A stretch of 64,000 nucleotides of DNA from WQZF01 sp031556405 (lineage in GTDB: Bacteria > Pseudomonadota > Gammaproteobacteria > Burkholderiales > Rhodocyclaceae). The notes below the pieces were generated by a model that ran no database searches, was not told the origin of the DNA, and saw only the letters and a list, made by a program, of their open reading frames with translations. The stretch spans positions 23,477 through 87,476 of the forward strand of contig JAVBTC010000118.1 in the NCBI GenBank assembly GCA_031556405.1, read 5' to 3'. This document shows positions 16,029 to 24,707 of this stretch, one piece after another (the first letter of the stretch is position 1; the number at the start of each line of letters is the position of its first letter). The position numbers were made by a program, and so were the translations under genes.

Positions 16029-17606
16029 TCACGCCTGAGAACGACAGCTCCGCCGCAGGCCGCCGCCTCGCGGCCCGAACGATACCTTCACGAGCATCCC
16101 TTCCCCCGGCTTGCTGGAATATCCGATGCCCCACCCATGCAGTCGGGCGATACGCATCACGATCGGCAATCCCAGTCCACTGCCGCTCTGTTTCTGCCCC
16201 GGCGGACGGAAGAAACGCTCGTTGAGGCGGGAAAGATCGTGCGCGGAAAGCCCCGGCCCCGTATTGGCGATGGTCAGATACCCCGCATCGAAACGTACAT
16301 CCACCGAGCCGCCCAGCGGCGTATAGCGCACCGCGTTGTCGAACAGATTGCGCAACAACAGCGCCACCAGCGGTGGGTTGCCCTCGCTGCCCTCGTTTTG
16401 CCCGGGCGCGGTGTCCCGCGCAAACGCGATCCGGATTCCCTTGTCGTCCGCGGTGGCCTGCTGCTCGCGGATGGCCGCGTCGACCGACGCAGCCCAGTCG
16501 AGCGGCTGAAACGGCAGCATCGCCTCGCGCGCCTGCCGCTTCGGTCCTCCGGTTTCACCATCGGCAACCTTGCCGGCTTCATCGGCCTCATTGGCCCCGT
16601 CCGTCACTTCCATCGCTTCGAGCCGCGACAGCGCCAACAACTGTTCCACCAGCCGCGTCGCCCGATTGATACCCGCCGTCAGATGCGAGAGCGCCTGGCG
16701 CCGCGTCTCGAGATCGTCGTCGGCTCCACCATCGGCCAATTGCGCCACCTCCGTCTGCACCCGCAGCGCGGCCAGGGGGCTGCGCAACTCGTGCGCGGCG
16801 TCGGAAATGAACGCGCGCTCCCGCGCCAGCAGCGCATTGGTGCGGACGAACAGCCGGTTCAGCGCCTCCACCAGCGGGCGCACTTCGCGCGGCACCTTTT
16901 TCGTATCCAGCGGCGCGGTATCCTCCGGCAGCCGCCGTTCCAGCGCCCTCGTCACGCGCTTCAACGGTGCCAATTCGCGGCTGACGGCGATGAACACCAG
17001 AACCAGCAGAACGGGAAAACCCAGTACCCACGGCAGCAATTGCCCGGAAATCATGCTTAGCGCCAGATCGTGGCGATAGTCCTGTTCCTGCCCCACCGCG
17101 ACGACAAACTGTCCGTCCGCGCTGTCCAGCCAGACGATGCGCCAGAGATTGCCTTCCTTCCCATTTTTCTTCCGCAGCCGGCTTTCGACGAAACCGCGCC
17201 GCTCCGGCTCGAACGCGAACGTGGCGCCTTTTTTTCCGTCGTCCAGCAGCAGCCTGCCCGCGCGGCCGAAAATCGCGAACCCCAGCGCATCGTCCTCGAA
17301 TTCGCCTTTTTCTATCTTCCTGCCATGCGGCATCCCGTCCGGGTCGTCCATGTCCTCCGTTTCATCCTGAGGGAATCCCGCCACACCGCCCAATTCGGAT
17401 ATAGCGGGCATTGCGGACATCCCCGATGTTGCCGAAGCCGCTGAAGTCGCCAGGCGGCGGGCGAAAAGCATCTGCTGCGTATCGAAAAACTCGTCGATGC
17501 GCTCGTGGCTCTCGAAAAAGGCGAAGCCGCCGGCTACCACCCAGATGAGGCTGACCGCCAGCGTAAACAGCAGGATCAGGCGCAGACGCAAACTGAGCGC
17601 GTTCAT
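16029..17606 (-). CDS. qseC: Sensor histidine kinase QseC-like
   Basis: 525 residues. It overlaps the end of qseB by four bases, so the two are translationally coupled. TM1 is ~9-30, the periplasmic sensor ~31-185, and TM2 is near QLLPWVLGFPVLLVLVF. HAMP and HisKA follow, with the phosphoacceptor in ISDAAHELRSPLAALR. The HATPase has LLRNLFDNAVRYTP, NTGPG and GSGLGLPIV. Two low-complexity stretches rich in Ala/Ser/Met (about 52-72) and Ala/Glu/Gly (about 333-352) look like repeat-derived insertions. The QseC name rests on the ygiW-qseB-qseC gene order. Confidence 0.88.
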   Translation of the reverse strand: MNALSLRLRLILLFTLAVSLIWVVAGGFAFFESHERIDEFFDTQQMLFARRLATSAASATSGMSAMPAISELGGVAGFPQDETEDMDDPDGMPHGRKIEKGEFEDDALGFAIFGRAGRLLLDDGKKGATFAFEPERRGFVESRLRKKNGKEGNLWRIVWLDSADGQFVVAVGQEQDYRHDLALSMISGQLLPWVLGFPVLLVLVFIAVSRELAPLKRVTRALERRLPEDTAPLDTKKVPREVRPLVEALNRLFVRTNALLARERAFISDAAHELRSPLAALRVQTEVAQLADGGADDDLETRRQALSHLTAGINRATRLVEQLLALSRLEAMEVTDGANEADEAGKVADGETGGPKRQAREAMLPFQPLDWAASVDAAIREQQATADDKGIRIAFARDTAPGQNEGSEGNPPLVALLLRNLFDNAVRYTPLGGSVDVRFDAGYLTIANTGPGLSAHDLSRLNERFFRPPGQKQSGSGLGLPIVMRIARLHGWGIGYSSKPGEGMLVKVSFGPRGGGLRRSCRSQA

Positions 17607-18322
17607 CGGATGTCCTCCTGCGTGCTTTTCGGCGCCGTTTTCTCCAGCATTGCTTCCTCCTTCCCCGCCTCGCCCAGCGTGTATCCGATCTTATGCACCG
17701 TGCGGATGAACGATGCGCCGAGCTTGCGCCGCAGATGATGCACATGCACCTCCACCGTGTTGCTGCCGATCTCCTCGTCCCAGGAATAAAGCTTCTCCTC
17801 GATCAGCGCCTTCGGCAGCACCCGCTTGCCGTTGCGCAGCAAAAGCTCCAGCAGCAGGATTTCCTTCGGTGCCAGCGCGATCTCCTCGCCGCCGCGCCGG
17901 ACCGCGCGCGAACGCGGATCGAAACTGACCTCGCCGTGCGTCAGCAGCGGCTCCAACTGGCCGTGGCTGCGGCGCATCAGCGCGTTCAGCCGCGCCGCCA
18001 CCTCCGCCAGCGCAAAAGGCTTGCACAGATAATCGTCCGCCCCGGCATCCAGCCCCGTCACCCGCTGCTCCAGCGCATCGCGCGCCGTCAGCACCAGCAC
18101 CGGCAGGGTGATGCCGTTCCGGCGCCATTCACGCAGAACCTCCAGCCCGTCCATGCCGGGCAGCGAAAGATCGAGGAGTGCCGCATCGTAAGGCGCGCTG
18201 TGCGGGGCTTCGCGGGCGGCGAGACCATCGCCGATCCAGTCCACCGTGAATCCCATCCTGCCCAGCCCGACCTTGATTCCATCGCCGATCAGCCGGTCGT
18301 CTTCCACCAGAAGAATGCGCAT
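17603..18322 (-). CDS. qseB: OmpR-family response regulator QseB-like
   Basis: 239 residues. Receiver domain: MRILLVEDD, phosphoacceptor in LLDLSLPGMDG, Lys in YLCKPF. Winged helix: DPRSRAVRRGGEEI through VEVHVHHLRRKLG. The C-terminus is a little longer than usual (EAMLEKTAPKSTQEDIR), and its end overlaps the qseC start. It lies downstream of ygiW and probably shares its promoter, which carries a PmrA/QseB-type box. Confidence 0.92.
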   Translation of the reverse strand: MRILLVEDDRLIGDGIKVGLGRMGFTVDWIGDGLAAREAPHSAPYDAALLDLSLPGMDGLEVLREWRRNGITLPVLVLTARDALEQRVTGLDAGADDYLCKPFALAEVAARLNALMRRSHGQLEPLLTHGEVSFDPRSRAVRRGGEEIALAPKEILLLELLLRNGKRVLPKALIEEKLYSWDEEIGSNTVEVHVHHLRRKLGASFIRTVHKIGYTLGEAGKEEAMLEKTAPKSTQEDIR

Positions 18323-18473
18323 TCCGTGCTCCCTGCCGTTTTTTTAATTGCGATTGCCGAAAAATCCCCCACCCCCCCCAAAACCCCCCAAGCCGGCGGC
18401 CGCGTCTTCGCTTCCGGGGTTTTCGAGAATCGCCCGTTATCCGTATCCCGGCATTTTCGCGCAAATTTCCCCG

Positions 18474-18929
18474 TTACTTCGTCGTGGTCTTCACGATGCG
18501 GTCGACGTCGATTTCGACGCTGTTCCAGTCCTTGTCCACCTCGCCGTGCAATTCCACGACGTCTTCCGGCGTTACCGACTGTCCCCGCCATTTATGGTCG
18601 TCGATATCGGCCCGGATCGTGCCGGTGGAATCCTGGAACAGATAATCGTCGCCGCCCAGGTGCTGCTTGATTTGGCCGCGCAACACCACCTTCGCGTCGT
18701 CGCGCATCGTCTTCGCTTCCGCCACCGTGCTCACCGCCAGCCCTGGCCCGGTGAAGCCGCCGCCCTGCATGCTTGTCTGCGGGGCGCGTTCCGTAAACCC
18801 GCCGTTTCCGGCCGATGCCATGTTGTCGACAAGCAGCGCGCTGCCCAGCGTCAGGCCCGATACGCAAAGCGTCGTGGCAAGCGCCGTTTTCAGGTTTTCC
18901 CTGGAGAAAAGAGTGCGATTCGTTTTCAT
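18474..18929 (-). CDS. ygiW: YgiW/YdeI-type periplasmic OB-fold stress protein
   Basis: 151 residues from the ATG at 18929, with AGGTG upstream. A signal peptide covers ~1-33 (KTALATTLCVSGLTLGSALL). The mature part is the bacterial OB fold of the family: VVLRGQIKQHLGGDDYLFQD, GTIRADIDDHKW, VELHGEVDKDWNSVEIDVD. In enterics ygiW sits directly upstream of qseBC, as here, and is linked to stress tolerance. Confidence 0.9.
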   Translation of the reverse strand: MKTNRTLFSRENLKTALATTLCVSGLTLGSALLVDNMASAGNGGFTERAPQTSMQGGGFTGPGLAVSTVAEAKTMRDDAKVVLRGQIKQHLGGDDYLFQDSTGTIRADIDDHKWRGQSVTPEDVVELHGEVDKDWNSVEIDVDRIVKTTTK

Positions 18930-19034
18930 GAGACACCTCGTCTTTCGTTGATCGTCATGGGGACTTTTCATCGTCGCCTCGTGCGACCCCGAAGCACGAA
19001 CCCTGCTGCGACGATTTCATTTCAACATCGAGAA

Positions 19035-19051
19035 CTTAAGGTTTGCTTAAG
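19035..19051. promoter_or_regulatory. PmrA/QseB-type box upstream of ygiW-qseBC
   Basis: Two direct CTTAAG half-sites separated by five bases (CTTAAG-gtttg-CTTAAG) match the known PmrA/QseB half-site pattern with N5 spacing. The box is 106 bp before the ygiW start, which suggests autoregulation of ygiW-qseB-qseC. The rest of the 354 bp gap to cas3 (19052-19283) shows no gene I can support. Confidence 0.72.
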
Positions 19052-19283
19052 AGGCGGGAAATTTCATGTACTTCCCGGAAAATACCATAGTATCGAGGCC
19101 GACAATGACCAGGTCAATGACCAAGTACTTGTCTACGGCAGTGTGTCTGGCATAGGATAATCCATCGCGACTAGGACGTCCTCATCCAGCCTAACCCGTC
19201 CGGCCGACGAAAGAACGATATCAGAAGACACGGCGCCCCACTCCACCCTCCAGGACGCGCCGAAGCACGAAGAAAGGGAAGGG

Positions 19284-20951
19284 ATGGATCCCATTGCCCA
19301 TGGTGCGGAAAATCGGCCGCATCCATATGATGACGGTCGTATTGCGCATATCCGCAAGAAAGATGCGGCGCGGCAGCCGTTATATGTTCACTCACAGGCA
19401 GTTTCAAAAATTGCCGGAGATACCGCTGTCAAAATTGGTTTGGAAATCGCGGGTCGATTGGCAGGGATGGCGCACGATCTCGGTAAATACAGTGAAGCGT
19501 TCCAAGCTTATCTTGATGAGATATTTCTGAGTTATCTCAAAAAATTGGCAGTCGAGGCATTCGATCCCGATCTGGATGGCGATGAGGATGAAATCGGTGC
19601 CGACGGTCAAAAAAAACGGATCGATCATTCCAGTACCGGTGCGCAATGGATATGGCAGGCATTGAGCGTTCCCGGTATTCCCGGGAACGAGGAAGAAGAA
19701 ATGCGGCAACTCGCCGCACAGATGCTGGCGTTGGTCGTGGCCTCGCATCACGGGGGGCTGATCGATTGCATTGCCGCCGATCCGCAGCACGCCGGCGAAG
19801 ATCGTTATACGCGCCGGATCGAAAAAGACAGCAAGGAAACCTATTTAGACGAAATTCGTTCCTCGGTGGATGATGAAATTCGCCGGGAATTACAGAGCCT
19901 TCTGCAATCGAAGGAATTGGTCGAGTCTGTCCGCGCGCTCCATCGCCGCATCGAACAAATCGAGAAACGGCATAGAGGCAATAAAGCGATTCTCAGATGC
20001 AAACTCGGATTGGCGACGCGTTTCCTGTTGAGCTGTCTGGTGGAAGGCGATCACCGCGATAGCGCCGAATTCGAAAACCCGGAAGCGGATAAAGTCCGTA
20101 AGGACGAAAAACCTGATTGGCCTGCTTTAAGCGGCCTGCTGGAAAACGAACTGGAAAGGTTTTCCGAGAAAACGGATGTCAGCGAAATCGACCGGATTCG
20201 GGCGGAAATCTCCGGGCATTGTCTGGAAGCGGGGACGCGCGAGCGCGGCATCTATACGCTGACTGTACCGACCGGCGGCGGCAAGACGCTGGCCAGTTTG
20301 CGCTTTGCACTGAAACACGCGCAGACGCACGAAATGGATCGCATCATCTACGTCATCCCTTTCACTTCGATTATCGATCAGAACGCCAAGGTGGTACGCG
20401 CCATTCTGGAGCCGGAAGGCGTCGAACCGGAAAGCGTCGTGCTGGAACACCATTCCAACCTGCTGCCGGAAAAGATGACCTGGAAGCACAAGCTGTTGTC
20501 GGAAAACTGGGACGCTCCGGTTATCTACACCACCAGCGCGCAATTTCTTGAAGCCTTGTTCGGCGGTGGAACGCGCAATGCGCGGTGGATGCATGCGCTG
20601 GCGCACGCGGTGTTGATCTTCGACGAAATACAGGCGCTTCCGCTCAAATGCGCGCATCTGTTCGCCAACGCAATAAATTTCCTGGTGGAACATGCGGGGA
20701 GCAGCGTTGTGCTACGCACTGCGACACAGCCGCTTTTACATGGCATCGATCCGCAAAAAGGCGCGCTTCGGCTGGCCCGGAATCCCGAATTGATGCCGGA
20801 TGTCGGGAGATTGTTTGCCGATCTGAAACGTGTGGAGATCATCGATTACCGTAAAAGTGGCGGCTGGACGTTTCAGGAAGCCGCCGAACTTGGGGTACGC
20901 ATGCAGGATGACCGAGTGGATGCTTGCGGATGTGCGCTGGAAAGCGCGTAA
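19284..20951 (+). pseudogene. cas3: Truncated type I-C Cas3 (HD nuclease plus first helicase domain)
   Basis: 555 residues, where type I-C Cas3 proteins usually have about 730-800. The HD nuclease part has HSQAVSKIAG, MAHDLGKYSEAF and ASHHGG. The helicase begins with Walker A VPTGGGKTLASLR, then PFTSIIDQNA, and the DExH box appears as IFDEIQALP. SVVLRTATQP corresponds to motif III. The frame matches the family to about KRVEIIDYRKSGGW, then ends in unrelated residues and a stop, so the second RecA domain and C-terminal domain are gone. No cas5, cas8c, cas7, cas4, cas1 or cas2 is present in the window. The truncated protein should not unwind DNA; residual HD activity cannot be judged. Confidence 0.88.
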
Positions 20952-21047
20952 GCGGTTGGCAATTATTTTTCGATGCTGCTGGCAGCGTTCTTTCTGCTGG
21001 AAAGGCTCATCGTATAAGTTCAGTTATTATTCAGAGGAGGGTAAAAA

Positions 21048-22052
21048 ATGTCGCAAAAAACCATCTCGAAACAAGCGTATCTAAAAAAGGCCACATTTCA
21101 TGGAAATGATGTGGCAGGGAAAACACTGCAAAGCGTACTGGGACAAGCGTTAAACAAGCTTCCTCGCATAGGAAACCGCAAAGAAGAATTGGGAGAGGAC
21201 AAGCGCTACGTCCGTTCGATCATTTTTCATCGATCCTATGCGAACATGCTTTTTGGAATTTTTGCCTCCTATGAACGGGGAACGCACCAGCTCACGGTAA
21301 GCGAAAATGATGAGGCCGAGATGCTGTCCATTGAACAGGTCGCTCCTCCCAAAGGAGATGACGACAAACGACGGGAATTTCTTGAAGGCGTCTGTTACTT
21401 CGGCATACTGGGAAATCATATCGCCCTAGCTCAGTCAAAAGCTCTGGGCGTGAAACCTTTCGAATATCATATCAACACATTGATACGGCGTTCCAAGGTG
21501 CTGGCTGAGGGGAGTAACGTCATGCTTCCCGACCAGATCAATGCCGTGACTCAGGAACATATCCGCCGTTCTCACATCAAACAGGTTGAGATCGGCCTGC
21601 CTTTGATTGAAGAGCAAGGAATTCCAAACGTTTTTGAAGACGAAGGTCAAGGAATTCAAGGCACTTATGAAGAAAATGAGCGAATAACGATTAAGGAAAG
21701 TATTGGCGGGCGGTTACTGCGCGTGTTTCTGGGGGATAAGGTGGAAAAAATGAACTTATCCGATGCCATCGATGGCAACATCGATGCAACGCTGATTCTG
21801 AATTACAAACGGAAGACGACAGAAAAAGCCCATAACCTGCTGGATAACATTGGTCTTGCGCTTCGTCATGTGGATGAAGATGAAACCAGAATGATCTTGA
21901 CCGATGGTTCGAAAATCAAAGGAAGAGAACTGAAGCTGTCGACTAAATTCAACATGAGGGCACGAGACGGCGTCATCTCACCGGATGAGTTGTTCGAGAG
22001 AATGCATGGATGGTTGACTGAATTGCATAAAAACAAATCCATTGATCCATGA
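21048..22052 (+). CDS. Unknown soluble protein, first gene of a two-gene membrane module
   Basis: 334 residues with a strong GAGGAGGG site seven bases before the ATG. I see no signal peptide or membrane segment. There is a conserved-looking central segment (EGVCYFGILGNHIALAQS) and a charged C-terminal end (RARDGVISPDELFERMHGWL). I do not recognise the family. Its last four bases overlap the start of the next gene (ATGA), so the two are coupled. It begins 96 bp after the broken cas3, where the rest of the cas operon should be. The soluble-plus-4-TM layout recalls phage-exclusion pairs such as RexA-RexB and Kiwa; that is an analogy of architecture, not a homology claim. A -10-like TATAAG lies at 21013-21018. 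Confidence 0.85.
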   Translation: MSQKTISKQAYLKKATFHGNDVAGKTLQSVLGQALNKLPRIGNRKEELGEDKRYVRSIIFHRSYANMLFGIFASYERGTHQLTVSENDEAEMLSIEQVAPPKGDDDKRREFLEGVCYFGILGNHIALAQSKALGVKPFEYHINTLIRRSKVLAEGSNVMLPDQINAVTQEHIRRSHIKQVEIGLPLIEEQGIPNVFEDEGQGIQGTYEENERITIKESIGGRLLRVFLGDKVEKMNLSDAIDGNIDATLILNYKRKTTEKAHNLLDNIGLALRHVDEDETRMILTDGSKIKGRELKLSTKFNMRARDGVISPDELFERMHGWLTELHKNKSIDP

Positions 22053-22654
22053 TCGCCTGTTTGCCGTACACTCATAAAATGATCAGGAAAGTCTCTATCG
22101 GATTCTTCTTCTGCCTGCTTGGTGGCGGATGTGGATTGCTCCTTGCGGCAATCGTTCCAGAGAAGATTCTTGTCTCTGCGACGAGTTACGTCACTATTTT
22201 CCTGGGAATCGTCTGGGCCTTCTCGATGAATGTTTATAGTCGGCTCTCTGACCTCACCGACTTGCCCGGTATTGATTACCGGCAACATCGGAACTTAGAA
22301 CGGGAAATACGGAACCGATTGCGCCGGTTTTGGTGGCGAGCCATTGCGCTTGGGGCGATCGGTTTGGCTGCCAATCTTCCGGTTCTGTTAAGCAATGGTG
22401 CGATTCCCATAGGTTCATGGGCATTTTCTGTCGCGGGAGGAGCTTTTGCTCTGGCTATTTTTTTACTGCATCTCATCTGGGCGGAACTTGAGGATATCCG
22501 GGGGTTGCGTTCAAAAGCCAAGGAAATGGAACGCAAAGAACAACAGAGATTGGCGCAGCTTGCATTACTCCGCAAGGAAGATGCATGGGAAGCTGATCCG
22601 ATGCTCAAAGGGCTAGACAGCGAGGCAGAAGAAAATGGGCGTGACCTTCACTAA
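22049..22654 (+). CDS. Unknown four-helix membrane protein, second gene of the module
   Basis: 201 residues. It starts at the ATG of the ATGA overlap; M11 is an alternative start. There are four hydrophobic segments at about 15-36, 40-62, 94-114 and 122-144. A basic loop (~78-97, rich in Arg) lies between TM2 and TM3. After TM4 comes a charged helix likely to form a coiled coil (~146-180, KAKEMERKEQQRLAQ). I do not recognise the family. As the membrane half of a coupled pair in a defence-gene setting, an effector or pore role is a reasonable guess, with no direct evidence. Confidence 0.82.
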   Translation: MIACLPYTHKMIRKVSIGFFFCLLGGGCGLLLAAIVPEKILVSATSYVTIFLGIVWAFSMNVYSRLSDLTDLPGIDYRQHRNLEREIRNRLRRFWWRAIALGAIGLAANLPVLLSNGAIPIGSWAFSVAGGAFALAIFLLHLIWAELEDIRGLRSKAKEMERKEQQRLAQLALLRKEDAWEADPMLKGLDSEAEENGRDLH

Positions 22655-22735
22655 GCCCTATAAAAACTAAAACCTTTTAATCGATTCGCCGCGCGCGGAT
22701 ACGCTGGCTCCTGTGTTCAACAGGAGTCAGCCATC

Positions 22736-23150
22736 ATGCGCCGTACTTTCTCCCTCCGGGCTTGCCGCGATCAAGCGGCACGAAGCTTTCAGGGTCATCG
22801 TTTACCGTGATGCGGTCAGAATTTCGACCATTGGCTATGGGCATGTACTGAAACGCGGTGAGGTTTTCAACGCACCGCTGACCGAGCCGTAGGCTGACGC
22901 ACTGATGCGCGAAGATCTGGCGCCGACGAAAATTTATCTCACCGGCGTTTTGCCGAACCTTACGCAAAACCAGTTCGACGCGCTGTGCTCCCTGATTTTC
23001 AACATTGGGCTGCGGGCGTTCGAAAAATCCACGCTACTGAAACGTCTGCGCGCGGGCGATACCGTCCGCGCCGCTGAGCGACTGATGTTCCAGGGCGGGT
23101 GTGACATGGCTCGGAAAAAACGGCGCCACGACGTGCTTTTCTATGGCGTG
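22736..23150 (+). pseudogene. Broken phage lysozyme (GH24 endolysin)
   Basis: An RBS (aggag, inside a small hairpin at 22708-22726) precedes the ATG at 22736. A frameshift near 22751-22758 is needed to enter the conserved frame, which reads SGLAAIKRHEAF and ISTIGYGHVLKRGE. The catalytic E-8-D-5-T spacing of GH24 lysozymes is intact. A TAG at 22890-22892 then interrupts the frame. After it come NQFDALCSLIFNIG and STLLKRLRAGD, typical of phage lysozymes. The coding remnant ends where the first CRISPR repeat begins. It is a decayed prophage fragment. Confidence 0.85.
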
Positions 23151-23891
23151 CCGGTACCCCTTGCGGGTGCGTGGATTGAAACGCAAACTTCATCAACTTC
23201 GACTTCGCAACGAGAACGTCGCACTCCTTGCGAGTGCATGGATTGAAAAATATGAAGATCACCGTACGTGACGCCGTGGCCCGGGATGTGCCGGCCTTAC
23301 GCGAGTTGTTCCTGCTGTCGCGCCGCGAGACCTTCGTCTGGCAGGCAGCCGGTGCGTTCCAACTGGCCGATTTCGAGGCCCAGACGGAAGGCGAACGGCT
23401 GCGGGTCGCCGAGGATGACAGCGGGCAACTCGCCGGTTTCATGTCGGTCTGGGAGCCGGACCATTTCATCCATCACCTGTATGTGCACCGGCAGCATCAC
23501 CGGCGCGGCATCGGCCGGGCGTTGCTGCGCGCGCTGCCGGGCTGGCCGGCGATGCGCTACCGTCTCAAGTGCCTGCGCGCCAACGTGTCGGCGCTGGCGT
23601 TCTATGGCGCGTGCGGCTTCGCCGAGATCGGCGCCGGCAGCGCGGAAGACGGCGAGTACCTGCTGCTGGAATCCAGCGGCGAGGACGGCCGATGACCGTC
23701 CATCTGCGGTACTGTCTGTAGCAGGCGGCGTTTGTGAGGCACCTTCGGCCTCGTGCTGCCGGTCGTCACGCTGCGCGAGCACGGCGAGATGAGTCGCACC
23801 CCTTGCGGGTGCGTGGATTGAAACATCGTGTCGAGGGGTTCCATGAGCGCTTGAGAGCGGTCGCACCTCTCACGTGCGCTGGTCGAGAAAA
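23151..23891 (+). CRISPR. Remnant type I-C array, split by an acetyltransferase gene
   Basis: There are four 32-bp repeats, at 23151-23182, 23218-23249, 23793-23824 and 23860-23891. The intact form starts gtcgcaccccttgcgggtg and ends gtggattgaaac, the type I-C pattern. Repeat 1 is altered at its first bases, repeat 2 has three changes and repeat 4 is strongly degenerate, as expected of the distal end. Two spacers of exactly 35 bp remain (23183-23217 and 23825-23859). Between repeats 2 and 3 there are 543 bp carrying a GNAT gene. No AT-rich leader precedes repeat 1; the lysozyme remnant abuts it. With no cas1-cas2 the array is probably inert. Confidence 0.88.
23252..23695 (+). CDS. GNAT-family N-acetyltransferase inside the CRISPR array
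   Basis: 147 residues from the ATG at 23252, two bases after repeat 2. GNAT core: MKITVRDAVARDVPALREL, the AEDDSGQLAGFMSVW strands, and the acetyl-CoA loop HRRGIGRALLRALPG (R-x-x-G-x-G/A type), ending with NVSALAFYGACGFAEIG. It acetylates an amine of unknown identity with acetyl-CoA. Phages and toxin-antitoxin systems often carry such genes, but no partner gene is seen here. The ~95 bp between its stop and repeat 3 show no second gene. Confidence 0.88.
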   Translation: MKITVRDAVARDVPALRELFLLSRRETFVWQAAGAFQLADFEAQTEGERLRVAEDDSGQLAGFMSVWEPDHFIHHLYVHRQHHRRGIGRALLRALPGWPAMRYRLKCLRANVSALAFYGACGFAEIGAGSAEDGEYLLLESSGEDGR

Positions 23892-23939
23892 ACCCGGAAA
23901 AAGCGTCAGTAAAGTACAGTCGACACAAATATGAAAAAG

Positions 23940-24018
23940 AAATTCTAAATGTAAGAAGAATTTACTGTGACTACAGTAGTGAGTTTTTATAAATAATAAA
24001 AAATCAAAAATAGAATTT
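23940..24018. repeat. AT-rich 79-bp element, copy C
   Basis: Left end aaattctaaatg, right end aaaatagaattt, GTAG at 23976-23979 (offset 36). The centre is ctacagtagtgag, shared almost exactly with copy D (ctactgtagtgag). It lies just after the last degenerate CRISPR repeat. Confidence 0.6.
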
Positions 24019-24111
24019 CCCCGGATTGAAAGGTGCCGTACATTTCACGTCCGGCAATTCCTGCGGGTATTTTCCGAAGGCGGCCGATCTGGGCGTCTTC
24101 ATGGAACGCCG

Positions 24112-24140
24112 GAAAAGAAGAACCCGCCAGAGGCGGGTTC
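24112..24140 (-). terminator. Possible terminator hairpin in a gene-free stretch
   Basis: gaacccgcc-aga-ggcgggttc forms a 9-bp stem. On the minus strand it is followed by TTCTTTTCC, a moderate T-tract. It lies ~570 bp downstream of the membrane gene at 24708-25241. The stretch 24019-24707 has no gene I can support. Besides this hairpin it holds a possible structured element (24315-24364), a 20-bp palindrome (24388-24407) and a GC-rich repeat (~24486-24530) of the ctctcccgcaagcgggcgag type, also present near 15967. Confidence 0.5.
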
Positions 24141-24314
24141 GTGTCTCGTTGGGAGGGGTGCTGAATGTGCCCCGTGCAGTGCTTATGTCCGATGGGCTGT
24201 AACCGGTCAAAAGCACGCACGTGGCGGAGGGAGAAAGATTATTGGATGATCGGCCGTTGTCATATTTGTTTGTTCGCGGTTTTAAACGTTTTCTGATTGT
24301 TCTGAGAATGTCTC

Positions 24315-24364
24315 CTCTGGTGATCGGTGCCGGACGAGAGCTGATCCAGGCACAGTTACCAGAG
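24315..24364. other. Nested stem structure, possible small RNA or regulatory element
   Basis: CTCTGGT (24315-24321) pairs with ACCAGAG (24358-24364). Inside, GTGCC (~24327) pairs with GGCAC (~24349) around a 17-base loop. On the plus strand the outer stem is followed after six bases by gtttttg. No known RNA family is recognised. This may be chance. Confidence 0.3.
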
Positions 24365-24387
24365 TAAACAGTTTTTGCCGAAAGCGA

Positions 24388-24407
24388 ACCTGTCAACATT
24401 GACAGGT
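24388..24407. repeat. 20-bp palindrome, copy 1
   Basis: acctgtcaacattgacaggt is a near-perfect palindrome, with nine-base arms ACCTGTCAA and TTGACAGGT. The same arms occur at 33752-33771. It looks like an operator or a small mobile remnant. TTGACA on both strands also resembles back-to-back -35 boxes, but no fitting -10 boxes were seen. Confidence 0.45.
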
Positions 24408-24707
24408 ATCGGCACAAAATGAACGATTCGATACCGATTTTTCCGCCTTGACGGCAGATATGCCCGATTTTCGATATTCGCCGCTGTTTTCCCTCTCCCC
24501 CGCCCTCTCCCGCAAGCGGGCGAGGGCGCCGGGTGGGGTTCCGCCGTGGGAGTCTCCCGGAGCTTCGCGCTTTCAGGCGATGCGCAGGGGGACTTTTGAT
24601 TTTCCGGTGTAGTACGCAGGGCGTATGGTGGAAGGGGAGCCGAAGAGGCAGCAAAGACGCTCCCTCCACGCGGAATAATGCACATACCTGGATCAAAAAC
24701 GCTCCAG

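Noticed and set aside
24004..24696. 230-codon minus-strand frame
   Set aside because: Composition and the repeats inside it (ctctcccgcaagcggg) show it is not coding.
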